DNA of 64,000 nt. It comes from Fodinibius roseus. Its GTDB lineage: Bacteria > Bacteroidota > Rhodothermia > Balneolales > Balneolaceae. The stretch lies in the NCBI RefSeq assembly GCF_900129315.1, contig NZ_FQUS01000017.1:50041-114040 (forward strand), given 5' to 3'. Position numbers and translations under genes: made by a program. This document shows, piece after piece, positions 26,359-35,270 of this stretch (position 1 is its first letter; each line of letters opens with the position of its first letter). The notes under the pieces were generated by a model. That model was not told the origin of the DNA. It was given only the letters and a program-made list of their open reading frames with translations, and ran no database searches.

Positions 26359-27279
26359 ATGAATGTACCGCCCGACATCCCCCCCGAGCTCTCACAACTG
26401 GATGACTTTCTTGCTGACAGGGAAGCGGCGCATGATTTAAAGCCCGGCACCGAAGCTCACATCCGCTGGCAAAAGGGACAAGAGCACCACCAAACCGACT
26501 ATGCCCTGGTTTACCTGCATGGATTTCGCGCCTCTCATCCGGAGGGACATCCCGTACATCGAAAAATAGCAGACTTTCTGGGAGCCAACCTGTACCTGAG
26601 CCGCCTGCAGGAACACGGTATCCAATCATCCGATCCATTGCGAAATCTAACAGAAGAAAAGCTCCTGGCGTCGGCTCGTTTTGCTCTTGCCGTCGGCGAA
26701 AAAATCGGCCGCAAGGTGATCCTCATGGGCACCTCCACCGGGGGGTCGCTCTCCCTCTATCTGGCCGCCCAGCCCGCCTTCAAAAAGAATATTGCCGGAA
26801 TGGTCCTTTACTCGCCGCTTATCCGTTTTTTCGGTATGAAAGAAAAACTGCTGCAATATGGGATCAGCCGCAGGATACTCGGCTGTATACCGGGCAAATC
26901 GCATCTGGTTCGGACACTCCGGACCACGTATGCCGAGGATCGCATATGGTATCCCTCCTATGCGCTCCAGGGCGCCCTGGAGCTGGGCGCCTTTGTAGAT
27001 CATTACATGCGTCCCCCTCACTTCCATCAAATAGAATGCCCGGTTTTTGTGGGTTATTTTTATAAAAACAGGTGGGAGCAGGATGATGTTGTTTCGGTAG
27101 CAGCGATTCAAGGTATGATTGACCATCTGAAGACAAATGCTCAAAAAGTCTATACTGCGAACTTTCCGAACGCCGAAAACCATGTAATATGCAACTACCT
27201 GGTGTCGAAATCGGTAGAAAAAGTAATTCAGGAGACACAGATATTTTTTGAATCTATTGACCTGCACGGAAATAAGTGA
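26359..27279 (+). CDS. Alpha/beta hydrolase
   Basis: 306 residues from ATG 26359; the longer frame starts with TTG. The fold is shown by YALVYLHGFRAS (oxyanion-hole HG) and the nucleophile elbow GTSTGG (Ser). A catalytic His is likely in the PNAENHVICNYLVS segment near the C-terminus. The chain lacks a signal peptide, so it is cytosolic. Similar to lysophospholipase or carboxylesterase-type serine hydrolases; the substrate is unknown. Confidence 0.88.
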   Translation: MNVPPDIPPELSQLDDFLADREAAHDLKPGTEAHIRWQKGQEHHQTDYALVYLHGFRASHPEGHPVHRKIADFLGANLYLSRLQEHGIQSSDPLRNLTEEKLLASARFALAVGEKIGRKVILMGTSTGGSLSLYLAAQPAFKKNIAGMVLYSPLIRFFGMKEKLLQYGISRRILGCIPGKSHLVRTLRTTYAEDRIWYPSYALQGALELGAFVDHYMRPPHFHQIECPVFVGYFYKNRWEQDDVVSVAAIQGMIDHLKTNAQKVYTANFPNAENHVICNYLVSKSVEKVIQETQIFFESIDLHGNK

Positions 27280-27406
27280 TTTTTATCAAGCTAAAACAAT
27301 TTAATATTGATCTATACATAATTTTAAGAAAACACTTGTATAGTATAGGAGAAATACTTTATATTATAAATGCGCTCAAGTAGCGTCTCTCTTGATGAAT
27401 AGTCAG

Positions 27407-27450
27407 GGCCTCACACCTGATACGTGTGAGGCCTTATTTATTTTTATTTT
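27407..27450 (+). terminator. Rho-independent terminator
   Basis: A perfect 10-bp stem GGCCTCACAC (27407-27416) and GTGTGAGGCC (27424-27433) with a 7-base loop is followed by a T-rich run. It lies 128 bases after the alpha/beta hydrolase stop, the only gene it could serve on this strand. The gap may hide a short transcript, but none was recognised. Confidence 0.85.
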
Positions 27451-27671
27451 TTTGAATCCTTTCTTATCAATCTTCGTATACTTTTATATATTCTGAAACC
27501 CATAATCTTACGATACGTTTTTAAACCGTCCCCATTACCCTTCAGGATCAACACTTTAACGAATTTCAACGGTTTGATTCCAGCGCTGCATGTTTGATTA
27601 TTAATTAAACTCAGAATAACCATATCGATAGACATAAAAGCATTTTGCTTCAAATTTTGCTTTTTTGGCAT
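27444..27671 (-). CDS. Small hypothetical ORF (uncertain)
   Basis: A 75-residue open frame, basic and with no recognised domain (ends KSIRRLIRKDSKK). It fills part of a 465-base gap between the hydrolase and the STAS gene. Its end overlaps the T-run of the terminator on the opposite strand. The composition, rich in Lys and Ile, could equally come from an AT-rich spacer. Listed only because no other feature explains the interval. Confidence 0.2.
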   Translation of the reverse strand: MPKKQNLKQNAFMSIDMVILSLINNQTCSAGIKPLKFVKVLILKGNGDGLKTYRKIMGFRIYKSIRRLIRKDSKK

Positions 27672-27744
27672 ACCATGTTAGAATAATTTGGTTATGTTAT
27701 GAGCTGAATTTTCCGGAATCGATAGTTAACTCAATGTTGCAATA

Positions 27745-28104
27745 ATGAAAAATTTAAATATCAATCACAGGCAGGTAGGAAATTATGACGTGCTGGAGCT
27801 TATCGGTGAGCTGGACGCCCATACGGCTTCACAGCTCGAAAAGGTCCTTAAACGATTGATCAATCAGGAAAAGCATAATATTATTGTCAACTGTGAAGAT
27901 CTCGAATATATAGCAAGCGCAGGGCTGGGCGTGTTTATGGCCTATATTGAAGATGTCCGCTCCGTGGGCGGTGATATCAAACTGAGTAATATGAATCCCA
28001 AAGTCTATAATGTATTTGACCTTTTGGGCTTCCCTACGCTGTATGATATTGTCCCGGAAGAGGAAGAAGCCATTCAAAAATTTGAATCCGACGAAAGCGA
28101 GTAG
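27745..28104 (+). CDS. STAS-domain anti-sigma factor antagonist (RsbV/SpoIIAA-like)
   Basis: 119 residues covering a full STAS domain. The phosphorylation site lies in EYIASAGLG, with S58 at the position used in SpoIIAA and RsbV; the usual Asp before it is Ala. It would bind the anti-sigma kinase when dephosphorylated. First gene of a three-gene partner-switching operon (7 bases to the kinase start, 1 base from there to the phosphatase). The acidic tail after residue 105 is unusual but short. Confidence 0.93.
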   Translation: MKNLNINHRQVGNYDVLELIGELDAHTASQLEKVLKRLINQEKHNIIVNCEDLEYIASAGLGVFMAYIEDVRSVGGDIKLSNMNPKVYNVFDLLGFPTLYDIVPEEEEAIQKFESDESE

Positions 28105-28111
28105 GCCAACT

Positions 28112-28534
28112 GTGGCAAAACCAGCAGCTACATATAAAATGACCGTCGAAGCCTCTACAGAACACCTGTCGGAGGTACGCGACTTTGTAGCTGAGCACGC
28201 TGCGGCTTTTGGTTTTAATCAACAGGAGGTAGCCGACATACGGCTGGCAGTGGACGAAGCCTATACCAATATTATCAAACATGCCTACCAGAATAATGCC
28301 GATGAGACGGTCGAAATAGAATTGGGATACAATAATACCAAATTCTGGGTAACGCTGCTGGATACCGGCAACACCTTTGATGTCACCAAATACAGCAAGC
28401 CCAACATTTGTCAGCGAATTAAGGAAAAGAAGCGCGGCGGGGTGGGCGTCTACCTGATCCGAAAGCTGATGGACGACGTCGAGTACCAAACAGAAGATGC
28501 CACCAACACCATTCGCATGACCAAAATAAAATAA
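28112..28534 (+). CDS. Anti-sigma serine-protein kinase (RsbW/SpoIIAB-like ATPase)
   Basis: About 140 residues. A GHKL ATPase is shown by the N-box DIRLAVDEAYTNIIKHAY, the G1-type DTGNTFD, and the G2-type GGVGVYLIRKLMDD. Start taken at GTG 28112, seven bases after the antagonist stop; an ATG at 28139 is possible. The longer open frame overlaps the antagonist and is not credible. It would phosphorylate the antagonist and hold a sigma factor or other partner. No sigma gene is adjacent. Confidence 0.92.
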   Translation: MAKPAATYKMTVEASTEHLSEVRDFVAEHAAAFGFNQQEVADIRLAVDEAYTNIIKHAYQNNADETVEIELGYNNTKFWVTLLDTGNTFDVTKYSKPNICQRIKEKKRGGVGVYLIRKLMDDVEYQTEDATNTIRMTKIK

Positions 28535-28535
28535 T

Positions 28536-30272
28536 ATGTTGAGTCGTTCTGCCAACCAAGGAGAAGATCATCAGTCGCGATTTGAGCTTAATACCCTTCT
28601 TGAGACGTCACGGATGCTTGTAGAATCTCAGGATATGGACTTCGTGCTTAATAATCTGCTGCTCATTACGATGGGCAAGCTCATGGTAAGCCGGGCTATG
28701 GTCATTATTTACCAGCCGGCGACCGACAACTATAAAGTTTCCAAGTCAAAAGGGCGAAATTGTCCCCCCGAAGGCCAGTATCTTTCATTTCAGTTTGGAG
28801 ATAAGGTACGGGAACAGTCTGTTATCCAGTGCGGCATTGACGATATCGAACTGCCGGAAATACTGGAAGGAGACCACCGATGTACCCTCTTCAATCTGCG
28901 AACCAGCAATAATCATATCGGTTTTCTGTGTCTCGGCTCCAAGGGCAATGATCAGCCGCTGAACGAGCACGAGATTGAATTTATCGAAAGCCTCTCCATT
29001 ATCTCTTCGGTGGCTATTGCCAATTCTCGAATGTTTACTGAACTACGCCGGATAAATCGCAAACTCGACCGCAAGGTCTATGAGCTGAATACCCTGTTCG
29101 ACCTGAGCAAGGATTTCAACATTATGGTCGACCGGCAGGAGATCGTACGCATCTTCAAGTTTGCCATGCTGGGGCAGATGCTGATCCGCAAGTTCTTTTT
29201 TATTCTTGAGCAGGATGGGGAGCGGGAGGTGGTCACAGCCAGCGGCATTCGAACGACGCCGGATCCCGCTGATATTGATACGCTTTTTGAGCGGGAACAG
29301 GATTTGATAGAAGTCGATCAGCAGCTGGCAGATGATATTCCGTTCCTGGCGGAAAACGATATCCGGGCAGTGATCGGCCTTCACTTTCAACACGAAAAAA
29401 TTGCTCTTGTAGGTGTGGGGTCACGGGCCAACGGTGAGCCGTACAGCAGCTCCGACTACAATTTCTTGCGCTCGCTCGGCAACCTGGCCCTCCTCTCCAT
29501 CCAGAAAACCTACCTGCTGGAAGAGCGCATCGAGAAAGAACGTCTCGAAGAGGAGCTTAATATTGCCAAAGGCATCCAAAAGGGGCTCTTGCCCGACCCC
29601 ATTCCGGGCTGCGATAAGCTGGACATCGCGGCCCGGAACATCTCCTCTTCCCAGGTAGGAGGCGATTATTTCGACATCCTGGAAACGCCGGACAAGCGAC
29701 TGCTGTTTGCGATCGGGGATGTGACGGGTAAAGGAATTCCTGCCGCCCTGCTGATGGCGAATCTTCAGGCGATGTTGCACGTGCTGCTTCCCATCGACAT
29801 CTCCCTGACGGAGGCCACGGGACAGGTCAACGACATCATCCACCGCAACACCCCCGCCGACAAGTTCATCACCTTTTTCTGGGGCATTCTGGACCCGGAC
29901 GACCTCTCCTTCCGCTATGTGAATGCGGGACACAATCCCCCGGTCCTGTTCCGGGCCGACGCCGACCAGCCGCAGGAGCTGCAGGAAGGCGGACTGATAC
30001 TGGGAGCTATGCCCACACTCAATCCCTATGAAGAACAAACCGTTCCCCTCTCATCCGGAGATCTGCTGGTCTTTTATACCGACGGCGTCACCGAGGCAAT
30101 GAACCCGGACCGATCGGAGGAGTTCGGCAAGCAGCGGCTGCTCGATTGTATCCGCAACCACCGAAGCAAGTCCTCCGAAGAGATTGAACAGGCCATTATC
30201 AAGGATGTCCAATCGTTTGCAGACGGAGATCAGTCGGACGACATCACTCTTATCGTCATCAAGGTAAATTGA
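28536..30272 (+). CDS. GAF-GAF-SpoIIE PP2C-type phosphatase (RsbU-like)
   Basis: 578 residues. Two GAF-like sensor domains (about 15-170 and 185-345) are linked to a short helical linker (ERIEKERLEEELNIAKGIQK) and a SpoIIE/PP2C phosphatase domain (about 375-577). Metal-ligand and core motifs are present: GGDYFD, GDVTGKGIPAALLMAN, NAGHNPP, FYTDGVTEA and SDDITLIVIK. It would dephosphorylate the STAS protein in response to a signal sensed by the GAF domains. Its last 14 bases overlap, head-on, the end of the transglycosylase gene. Confidence 0.94.
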   Translation: MLSRSANQGEDHQSRFELNTLLETSRMLVESQDMDFVLNNLLLITMGKLMVSRAMVIIYQPATDNYKVSKSKGRNCPPEGQYLSFQFGDKVREQSVIQCGIDDIELPEILEGDHRCTLFNLRTSNNHIGFLCLGSKGNDQPLNEHEIEFIESLSIISSVAIANSRMFTELRRINRKLDRKVYELNTLFDLSKDFNIMVDRQEIVRIFKFAMLGQMLIRKFFFILEQDGEREVVTASGIRTTPDPADIDTLFEREQDLIEVDQQLADDIPFLAENDIRAVIGLHFQHEKIALVGVGSRANGEPYSSSDYNFLRSLGNLALLSIQKTYLLEERIEKERLEEELNIAKGIQKGLLPDPIPGCDKLDIAARNISSSQVGGDYFDILETPDKRLLFAIGDVTGKGIPAALLMANLQAMLHVLLPIDISLTEATGQVNDIIHRNTPADKFITFFWGILDPDDLSFRYVNAGHNPPVLFRADADQPQELQEGGLILGAMPTLNPYEEQTVPLSSGDLLVFYTDGVTEAMNPDRSEEFGKQRLLDCIRNHRSKSSEEIEQAIIKDVQSFADGDQSDDITLIVIKVN

Positions 30273-31767
30273 AAATGCCCATTATACTGGGCAGCGATTG
30301 CTGCCTGTTTTGTTCATTCATGGCAATAACATTTTTGTAGATTTTATACCTGTTCCTGATTTCCCGGACATACCGTACGGTTTCTATGCCGCGGCAAAAT
30401 CCATGGCGGGCATTCCGGTAGTAGGTGCGGTGCATCAGCTTGAGCAGCGCATCGGATACATTTTCCCATTTATTGGGATTTTTATTCTGATCGATGGCCA
30501 GGCGCCGGGCATCACCCAGGTGTCCCTGTCCCGCATTGTAGGCTGCCAGTGAAAACGCCCACTGGTTGGTGCTGTCCATATAGGAATAGTGGTCCAGGTG
30601 CTCCTTCAGGATACGCACCCCCTCCCGCAGGTTCACCTCCTCGTCGTAGAGCAGCGTGGAATCCTCCACCTGCGAGTAGCGCGGCAGAATCTGCATGAGT
30701 CCCACCGCCCCGGCCCAGCTTTTGGACTGGGGATTAAATCTGGTCTCCTGCGCCACGATCGATGCAACCATCAGCCAATCGAGTCCCGCCGAATCGGCAA
30801 CCGACTGGATCAGATCATCATAGGGGGAGATAATTCCTTCGTTCTCCAGCTCGGGGGTAGGACTGTAATAATCGGCCAGGGGCTCGCTGTCATCGAAATA
30901 GCGTTCGCGCAGTATATCCAGAAAGAGCGACCGCTTGGGTTCCCGGTCTTCGCCGCGGAATTGAAAATGATCCTCCAGGTAGGCATTGAGCTCTTCTTTC
31001 AGGCGGGGAGCATTTTTGCGAATAGCCCAGGCGATGGTATCGTGCTCGGTAATCGTGGGTCCCTGTGCCAGTCCCTCCATATATTTGACGGAAGCCTGAA
31101 AAATATTGTCATCGGCCACCGTAGCCTGGTATTTGTTCTGCGATACATCAAACAGCAGCGATTCGGTATCGAAGTCATTGGGCACCAGGTCGACCGAGAG
31201 ATCGATCCCCTCGTCCTGCAGGTCACGGATGTGATGATAGTAGGAACTGTTGCTGCGGATGGTCACGGGAATATCGCTGAGGGCCAGCTCCCGCACCGTC
31301 TGCGGCGGGTCCTCGACCGCCCCCGAATAGATCACGAGCTGATTGACCAGGTTATAGGGACGCGTAAAATCCACCACGGCCCGCCGCTCGGCCGTCTTGG
31401 TGTAATTACCCGCAATCAGGTCCCCCTCCCCGCTGTTCAGCAGGTCATAGGGATTCTCCTCCTCTCCGATGATCACCACCTCGAGGGCCAGGTCATGCTC
31501 GTCGGCAAAGCGTTTGACAAACTCGTATTCAAAGCCCCACTCGATCCCCTGGTGCAAAAAATAGGTGTTGGAGCTGTAGCGGGTGATCATCCGGATCGCC
31601 CCATCCTCCCTGATCGCATCGAAGTCCCGCTCCACCGGCTCCGTCACGCTGACATCGAGTCCGGGTTCCCCGCTCTCCTCGGGGGCACCGCAGCCGTGCA
31701 GAAAGAGGCCCATGCCGAGGGCGGCCAGCAGGTAGGCACCCGGAAGTCGACTGATATGTTGTTTCAT
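30259..31767 (-). CDS. mltF: MltF-type membrane-bound lytic transglycosylase
   Basis: 502 residues from ATG 31767 (the open frame begins earlier but without a signal). A lipoprotein signal ends GLFLHGC. A periplasmic solute-binding-like domain (about residues 45-285: IRMITRYSSNTYFLHQGIEW, LIAGNYTKTAERRAVVDFT) is followed by an SLT lysozyme-like domain (about 310-460) with the catalytic Glu in IVAQETRFNP and GAVGLMQILP. MltF cleaves peptidoglycan glycan strands to 1,6-anhydro products. Convergent with the phosphatase gene. Confidence 0.93.
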   Translation of the reverse strand: MKQHISRLPGAYLLAALGMGLFLHGCGAPEESGEPGLDVSVTEPVERDFDAIREDGAIRMITRYSSNTYFLHQGIEWGFEYEFVKRFADEHDLALEVVIIGEEENPYDLLNSGEGDLIAGNYTKTAERRAVVDFTRPYNLVNQLVIYSGAVEDPPQTVRELALSDIPVTIRSNSSYYHHIRDLQDEGIDLSVDLVPNDFDTESLLFDVSQNKYQATVADDNIFQASVKYMEGLAQGPTITEHDTIAWAIRKNAPRLKEELNAYLEDHFQFRGEDREPKRSLFLDILRERYFDDSEPLADYYSPTPELENEGIISPYDDLIQSVADSAGLDWLMVASIVAQETRFNPQSKSWAGAVGLMQILPRYSQVEDSTLLYDEEVNLREGVRILKEHLDHYSYMDSTNQWAFSLAAYNAGQGHLGDARRLAIDQNKNPNKWENVSDALLKLMHRTYYRNARHGFCRGIETVRYVREIRNRYKIYKNVIAMNEQNRQQSLPSIMGIFNLP

Positions 31768-32111
31768 TGGTCCCAATCGTTTATTAGCGACATACTGACA
31801 AGAGCACTTTGTCACACTGTCCTTTTGACCAATCCCTGTACTTTTGCGCATTCGACATCCTCGCATATGTGGTATATGCGGCGGTTTTGAATGCGCTCAG
31901 GGGCTGACAGTGAACCACCATTGCCGGTTTACAAAACGCTCTGACAAACCAGTCAGATGTATGTATGCCTCAAATACTGTACCAAGTATAAGGAAAAAAG
32001 CAGAGAATTGTGGGGGGTTCCATTTTTTCAATCATGAAAAAACGGAACCCAAAAAAATGACCGGCGGAATTCCGTGTGCCGGCGCTCCCTTCGCCTCCGC
32101 TAAAATCATTT

Positions 32112-32137
32112 AACTCGTCCCGCTGGTCCTCACACAG
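32112..32137 (-). repeat. Second, inverted REP-like unit
   Basis: Read on the minus strand it has the same order as the unit at 32282-32310: a CTGTGTGAG-like head, a GC-rich imperfect hairpin and a GAGTT tail. It is flanked by the 10-base inverted repeat AAAATCATTT/AAATGATTTT. Two units in opposite orientation are the defining layout of a REPIN or BIME. Confidence 0.5.
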
Positions 32138-32281
32138 AAATGATTTTTTTACGCTCCGGCTCCGGTCACGCTTCTCAGCACACGGAATGAGGCCGGGTGG
32201 GATGGGGGCCGAGAAAAATACGGCCTTGAAAAGTCAGCGGCCCGGCTGGCGGGTGCAAGGCGGAGGAACAAGAAAAATATC

Positions 32282-32310
32282 TGTCTGAGCCCGACCGTGT
32301 CGGGTGAGTT
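32282..32310 (+). repeat. REP-like unit with CCCGAC/GTCGGG hairpin
   Basis: TGTCTGAG is followed by the perfect hairpin CCCGAC-CGT-GTCGGG and then TGAGTT. A flanked short palindrome of this kind is typical of REP units. It lies inside the inverted-repeat-bounded element and pairs in orientation with the unit at 32112-32137. Confidence 0.6.
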
Positions 32311-32419
32311 TATATTTTTCTCCGGAGCCGCAGCAAACGCCGGGCGCTGAGTTTTCCCAGCCGTCGACGTTTTTGGGTTCCGTTTTTGCGTCGTTCCAAA
32401 AATGGAACACTTCAAAAAT

Positions 32420-34864
32420 CTATAACTCACCACGTAAAGACACCGACAGATTTCGTCCGGGGGCGCTGATGCCGGAGGAATAGGGACGGTAGTGCTTGTC
32501 CAAAACATTCTCGAGGCCCACATCCACCGTGAATGTCCCGCTAAAACGATAGGAGGTCCTGATGTTGAGCGTGGCCCAGGCGGGGGCCCCCTCGGGGGTG
32601 TAGAGATGCGGTTTGTTGCGCTCGGAGGGGGCGAGATCGTCCCACTTCTTCGGGCCGTTGAATTCCGTGTAGACCTCCGCCCTCAGCTTGTCGGTCTCAT
32701 AGGAGATCCCTGCCGTCCCGAACAACGGCGCCGCATGCCGAAGCGGCTCCCCGCCGGAGCGGTCCCGCCCATGGGTGTAGGTCAGTTCGGAACGAATGCC
32801 CAGCGTCCGGTTCAGCTCGGCCGAGAATCCCAGGCTGGCCCCGTAGACATAGGCCGCTCCCGCATTCACCAGGGCCTCCACATTGCTCATGGTCCCGTCA
32901 TAGCGGATGGAATCGGCTCCCCCGAACCGGACGCTTCGGCGGACCATCGCATCCTCCAGCCAGGTATAGTAGGCGTTCAGCTCCAGCCGGAGACGCTCTT
33001 CGATCTCGTTGATGACCGTGAAATCCAGGTTGTAGGCATGCTCGGGACGCAGTTCCTCGTTCGGCACCACCACGGTGCCGGGCTCGGAGTCGAACACTTT
33101 GGCGGCGTCGTCCACATTCGGGGCGCGAAAGCCGGTGGAGCCGTTCAGGCTAAGCTGCAGCTCCTCGAGGGGACGGAAGGTAAAACCGAGGCTCCCGCTG
33201 AACGCCCCGGTCTCCAGCTCGATGGTCCCGAAGGGCAGGTCATAAAAATCACCGCTGAAACGGGCGTCCAGCAACACATGGCTGTAGCGGGCCCCGGCCA
33301 CGACCGTCATATCCGAAGTCAGATCGTGCTGGTATTTTGCATAGCCCGCCAGCTGCCGGTAGCGGCTCCCCTCATCCGGGTACCGGGTGGGCGCCGGCGA
33401 CCGCGCGCCCGTTTCGATATGCACCGACGCCGCCCTCGACCGCACGTCGTTATAGAGGCCCTCCAGTCCGTAGAAAAGCTCGCTGGTTGTCCCCCAGCGC
33501 TTGTCAAAGTCCACATTCGCCGTAAACAGGTCCAGGTTCTCCTCCCGGTTCCGCAGCTCCGCCTCCCCGAACTTCCGGTCGTTCCGGCTCTCCTGGAACC
33601 ACTGGTGCGACAGGACCACGCTCATCTTGTCATAGAAGGTCGTCCCCTCAAGATGATCGGCCTCCACCGCATTCATCATCCAGATCTGGGGACCGTAGTA
33701 CCACTCCGCATTGACCAGGGGACCGCGGTCGCCCTCCTCGCGCTGGATCAGCCGGTCGTAGCGCGGGATATCGCTCGTCCCGGCATAATGAAATCCGTAT
33801 GAGAGATCCCAGCGGTCCCCGGGCCGGTAACGGACCTTCTGCATCAGGTTGAGCTGCCGGTAGCCCGAGGGACGCTGCCGGGTCACCTCATCGTTTTCGA
33901 CGACCACATCCTCTCCCTGCCGGCGCACCACATACGCTTTGCGCTTGCCGAAATCGGGAAAATCATCATAAAAATCATCCCCGGACCGCAGATCGTCAAA
34001 GTGGCTGTAGGTGACGCTGGTCAGTGTACCCCAGTTCTCATAGCCGATCCCCGCGTCGGCGTGGATCGTCCGCTCGTGGTTGGCCGAACTGTAGCGGGTC
34101 AGTCCCGCCGCCGTGACGGTGGGGGCGTCCCCGGAGTAGGAGAGCGACGGCCTCTTGGTCCGGAAATTCATGACGCCGCCCAGCGCATCGCTCCCGTAGA
34201 TGATGGAACCGGGACCAAAGAGCACTTCCGTACTGCGCAGCGCATTCGGGTCGACGGCGAGGACATTCTGCAGGTTGCCGCTGCGAAAGATAGCGTTGTT
34301 CATCCGAACGCCGTCCACGGCAATCAGCACCGAATTGGCCGCAAATCCCCGGATCATGGGACTCCCGCCCCCCATCTGGCTCTTCTGCAGGAACACCTTC
34401 CCCGAACTCTGCAGCAGGTCCCCGGCCGTCTGCGGGTTCCGGAACTGCAGGTGCTCCTCCCCGATCTGCGTGATCTTCTGCGGGATATCCGAGAGCGCCT
34501 GCTCCCACTTGCTGGCCGAAACGTACACCTCCCCCATGACCGTCCCCCGGTTGGTCAGCGCCACCTCGTAGTCCCGCTCCCCCAGCCGGGAAAACCGGAT
34601 GGCAAACGGCTCAAAGCCGGGATGCTGGAAATTCAGGGTATCGCTCTCCGAAAAGGGCTCCAGCGACGCCTCTCCCCCTGCATCGGTGACGGTCATTTTA
34701 TTCTTGCCGTTATTGTAAATATAGACCTGCGGGATCGCCTCGCGCGTGGTCTCCTCCACCACCTTCAGCGTCTGGGCGGAGCTGCCGGGCGGATACAGCA
34801 GGCCCAGCAGGAGCAGCAGGGGCGGAAGGAACAGGGCCGGGGGATGTCGTAGCCAGTGGTTCAT
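32420..34864 (-). CDS. TonB-dependent outer-membrane receptor (haem/siderophore-type)
   Basis: 814 residues. A signal peptide (to SSAQ) precedes a carboxypeptidase-like beta-sandwich (about 30-110), a plug domain (about 125-235: DIPQKITQIGEEHLQFRNPQ, QMGGGSPMIRGFAANSVLIA, VDGVRMNNAIFRSGNLQNVL, LFGPGSIIYGSDALGG) and a large barrel ending VSLRGEL. The plug motifs match the Bacteroidota group often annotated as haemoglobin/haem or outer-membrane siderophore receptors. It imports a ligand using TonB energy; the exact ligand is uncertain. Confidence 0.93.
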   Translation of the reverse strand: MNHWLRHPPALFLPPLLLLLGLLYPPGSSAQTLKVVEETTREAIPQVYIYNNGKNKMTVTDAGGEASLEPFSESDTLNFQHPGFEPFAIRFSRLGERDYEVALTNRGTVMGEVYVSASKWEQALSDIPQKITQIGEEHLQFRNPQTAGDLLQSSGKVFLQKSQMGGGSPMIRGFAANSVLIAVDGVRMNNAIFRSGNLQNVLAVDPNALRSTEVLFGPGSIIYGSDALGGVMNFRTKRPSLSYSGDAPTVTAAGLTRYSSANHERTIHADAGIGYENWGTLTSVTYSHFDDLRSGDDFYDDFPDFGKRKAYVVRRQGEDVVVENDEVTRQRPSGYRQLNLMQKVRYRPGDRWDLSYGFHYAGTSDIPRYDRLIQREEGDRGPLVNAEWYYGPQIWMMNAVEADHLEGTTFYDKMSVVLSHQWFQESRNDRKFGEAELRNREENLDLFTANVDFDKRWGTTSELFYGLEGLYNDVRSRAASVHIETGARSPAPTRYPDEGSRYRQLAGYAKYQHDLTSDMTVVAGARYSHVLLDARFSGDFYDLPFGTIELETGAFSGSLGFTFRPLEELQLSLNGSTGFRAPNVDDAAKVFDSEPGTVVVPNEELRPEHAYNLDFTVINEIEERLRLELNAYYTWLEDAMVRRSVRFGGADSIRYDGTMSNVEALVNAGAAYVYGASLGFSAELNRTLGIRSELTYTHGRDRSGGEPLRHAAPLFGTAGISYETDKLRAEVYTEFNGPKKWDDLAPSERNKPHLYTPEGAPAWATLNIRTSYRFSGTFTVDVGLENVLDKHYRPYSSGISAPGRNLSVSLRGEL

Positions 34865-35270
34865 GCGGAGTCTGATTCGTTAGCCGTTAACAGGGGACCA
34901 TCACCATGGACGGTCTTCCCGTCAACCTTGCGTTGAAATAACTATTCATAACCTGGGATAACCATTCAACCGTATCGGTCGCAATGACATACCGTATTGA
35001 TCGCATAAGGTTAAGGAATTCGGGGGACCTTGTACATACCATGATCATGTGATCCCCGATTTCATCCATCGCTCGTGCGGAAAACATTTTGTCCCCCGCA
35101 TTCCCGCGGTAACGGGCGAAGCAGGCTGACCCAATTCCCGCAGCATCGGCGAGAACGGCCCGCCGCGCTTCCGACTTTCCCTTCCTCATTCCGGCCCTGA
35201 GACAAACAGTACAGGCGGCGGGGGACAGGCGTAACCAACCGCCGGCGGGAACACGGGCGAAATGTAGAAA
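34865..35270. other. Hairpin-rich intergenic region upstream of the TonB receptor
   Basis: 406 bases on the 5' side of the receptor. GGGGGAC (35022-35028) and GTCCCCC (35091-35097) form a perfect outer stem with GATCATGTGATC pairing inside, and GGAATT/AATTCC pairing outside. GACGG/CCGTC forms another small hairpin near 34905-34920. A 100-codon frame (34887-35189, minus) also crosses it but has no recognisable domain. This could be a structured leader or a decayed element. No known riboswitch consensus was found. Confidence 0.35.

Larger units (their letters stand above)
32017..32408. mobile_element. REP/REPIN-like element with 39-bp terminal inverted repeats
   Basis: The ends 32017-32055 and 32370-32408 are inverted copies, 33 of 39 positions identical (core AAAAACGGAACCCAAAAA perfect). 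Each end also folds on itself. Inside are nested pairings: ATTCCGTGTGC (32069-32079) with GCACACGGAAT (32178-32188), and AAAATCATTT (32102-32111) with AAATGATTTT (32138-32147). Two REP-like units lie in opposite orientation (32112-32137 and 32282-32310). There is no open frame of note. It occupies most of the 652-base gap between the TonB receptor stop and mltF; the remaining bases on the mltF side showed nothing. Likely a non-autonomous element moved by a RAYT/TnpA-REP transposase elsewhere. Confidence 0.65.

Noticed and set aside
30589..31890. 433-codon open frame opposite mltF
   Set aside because: Antisense shadow; the minus strand has clear solute-binding and SLT domains.
31844..32113. 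89-codon open frame across the left end of the REPIN-like element
   Set aside because: No domain, crosses the inverted repeat, and its composition follows the repeat rather than a protein.
32492..33802. 436-codon open frame opposite the TonB receptor
   Set aside because: Antisense shadow; the receptor plug and barrel motifs on the minus strand are convincing.
34865..35270. Cobalamin or TPP riboswitch upstream of the TonB receptor
   Set aside because: Conserved boxes (for example the B12 box GCCACTG and the CTGAGA thi box) were looked for and not found.
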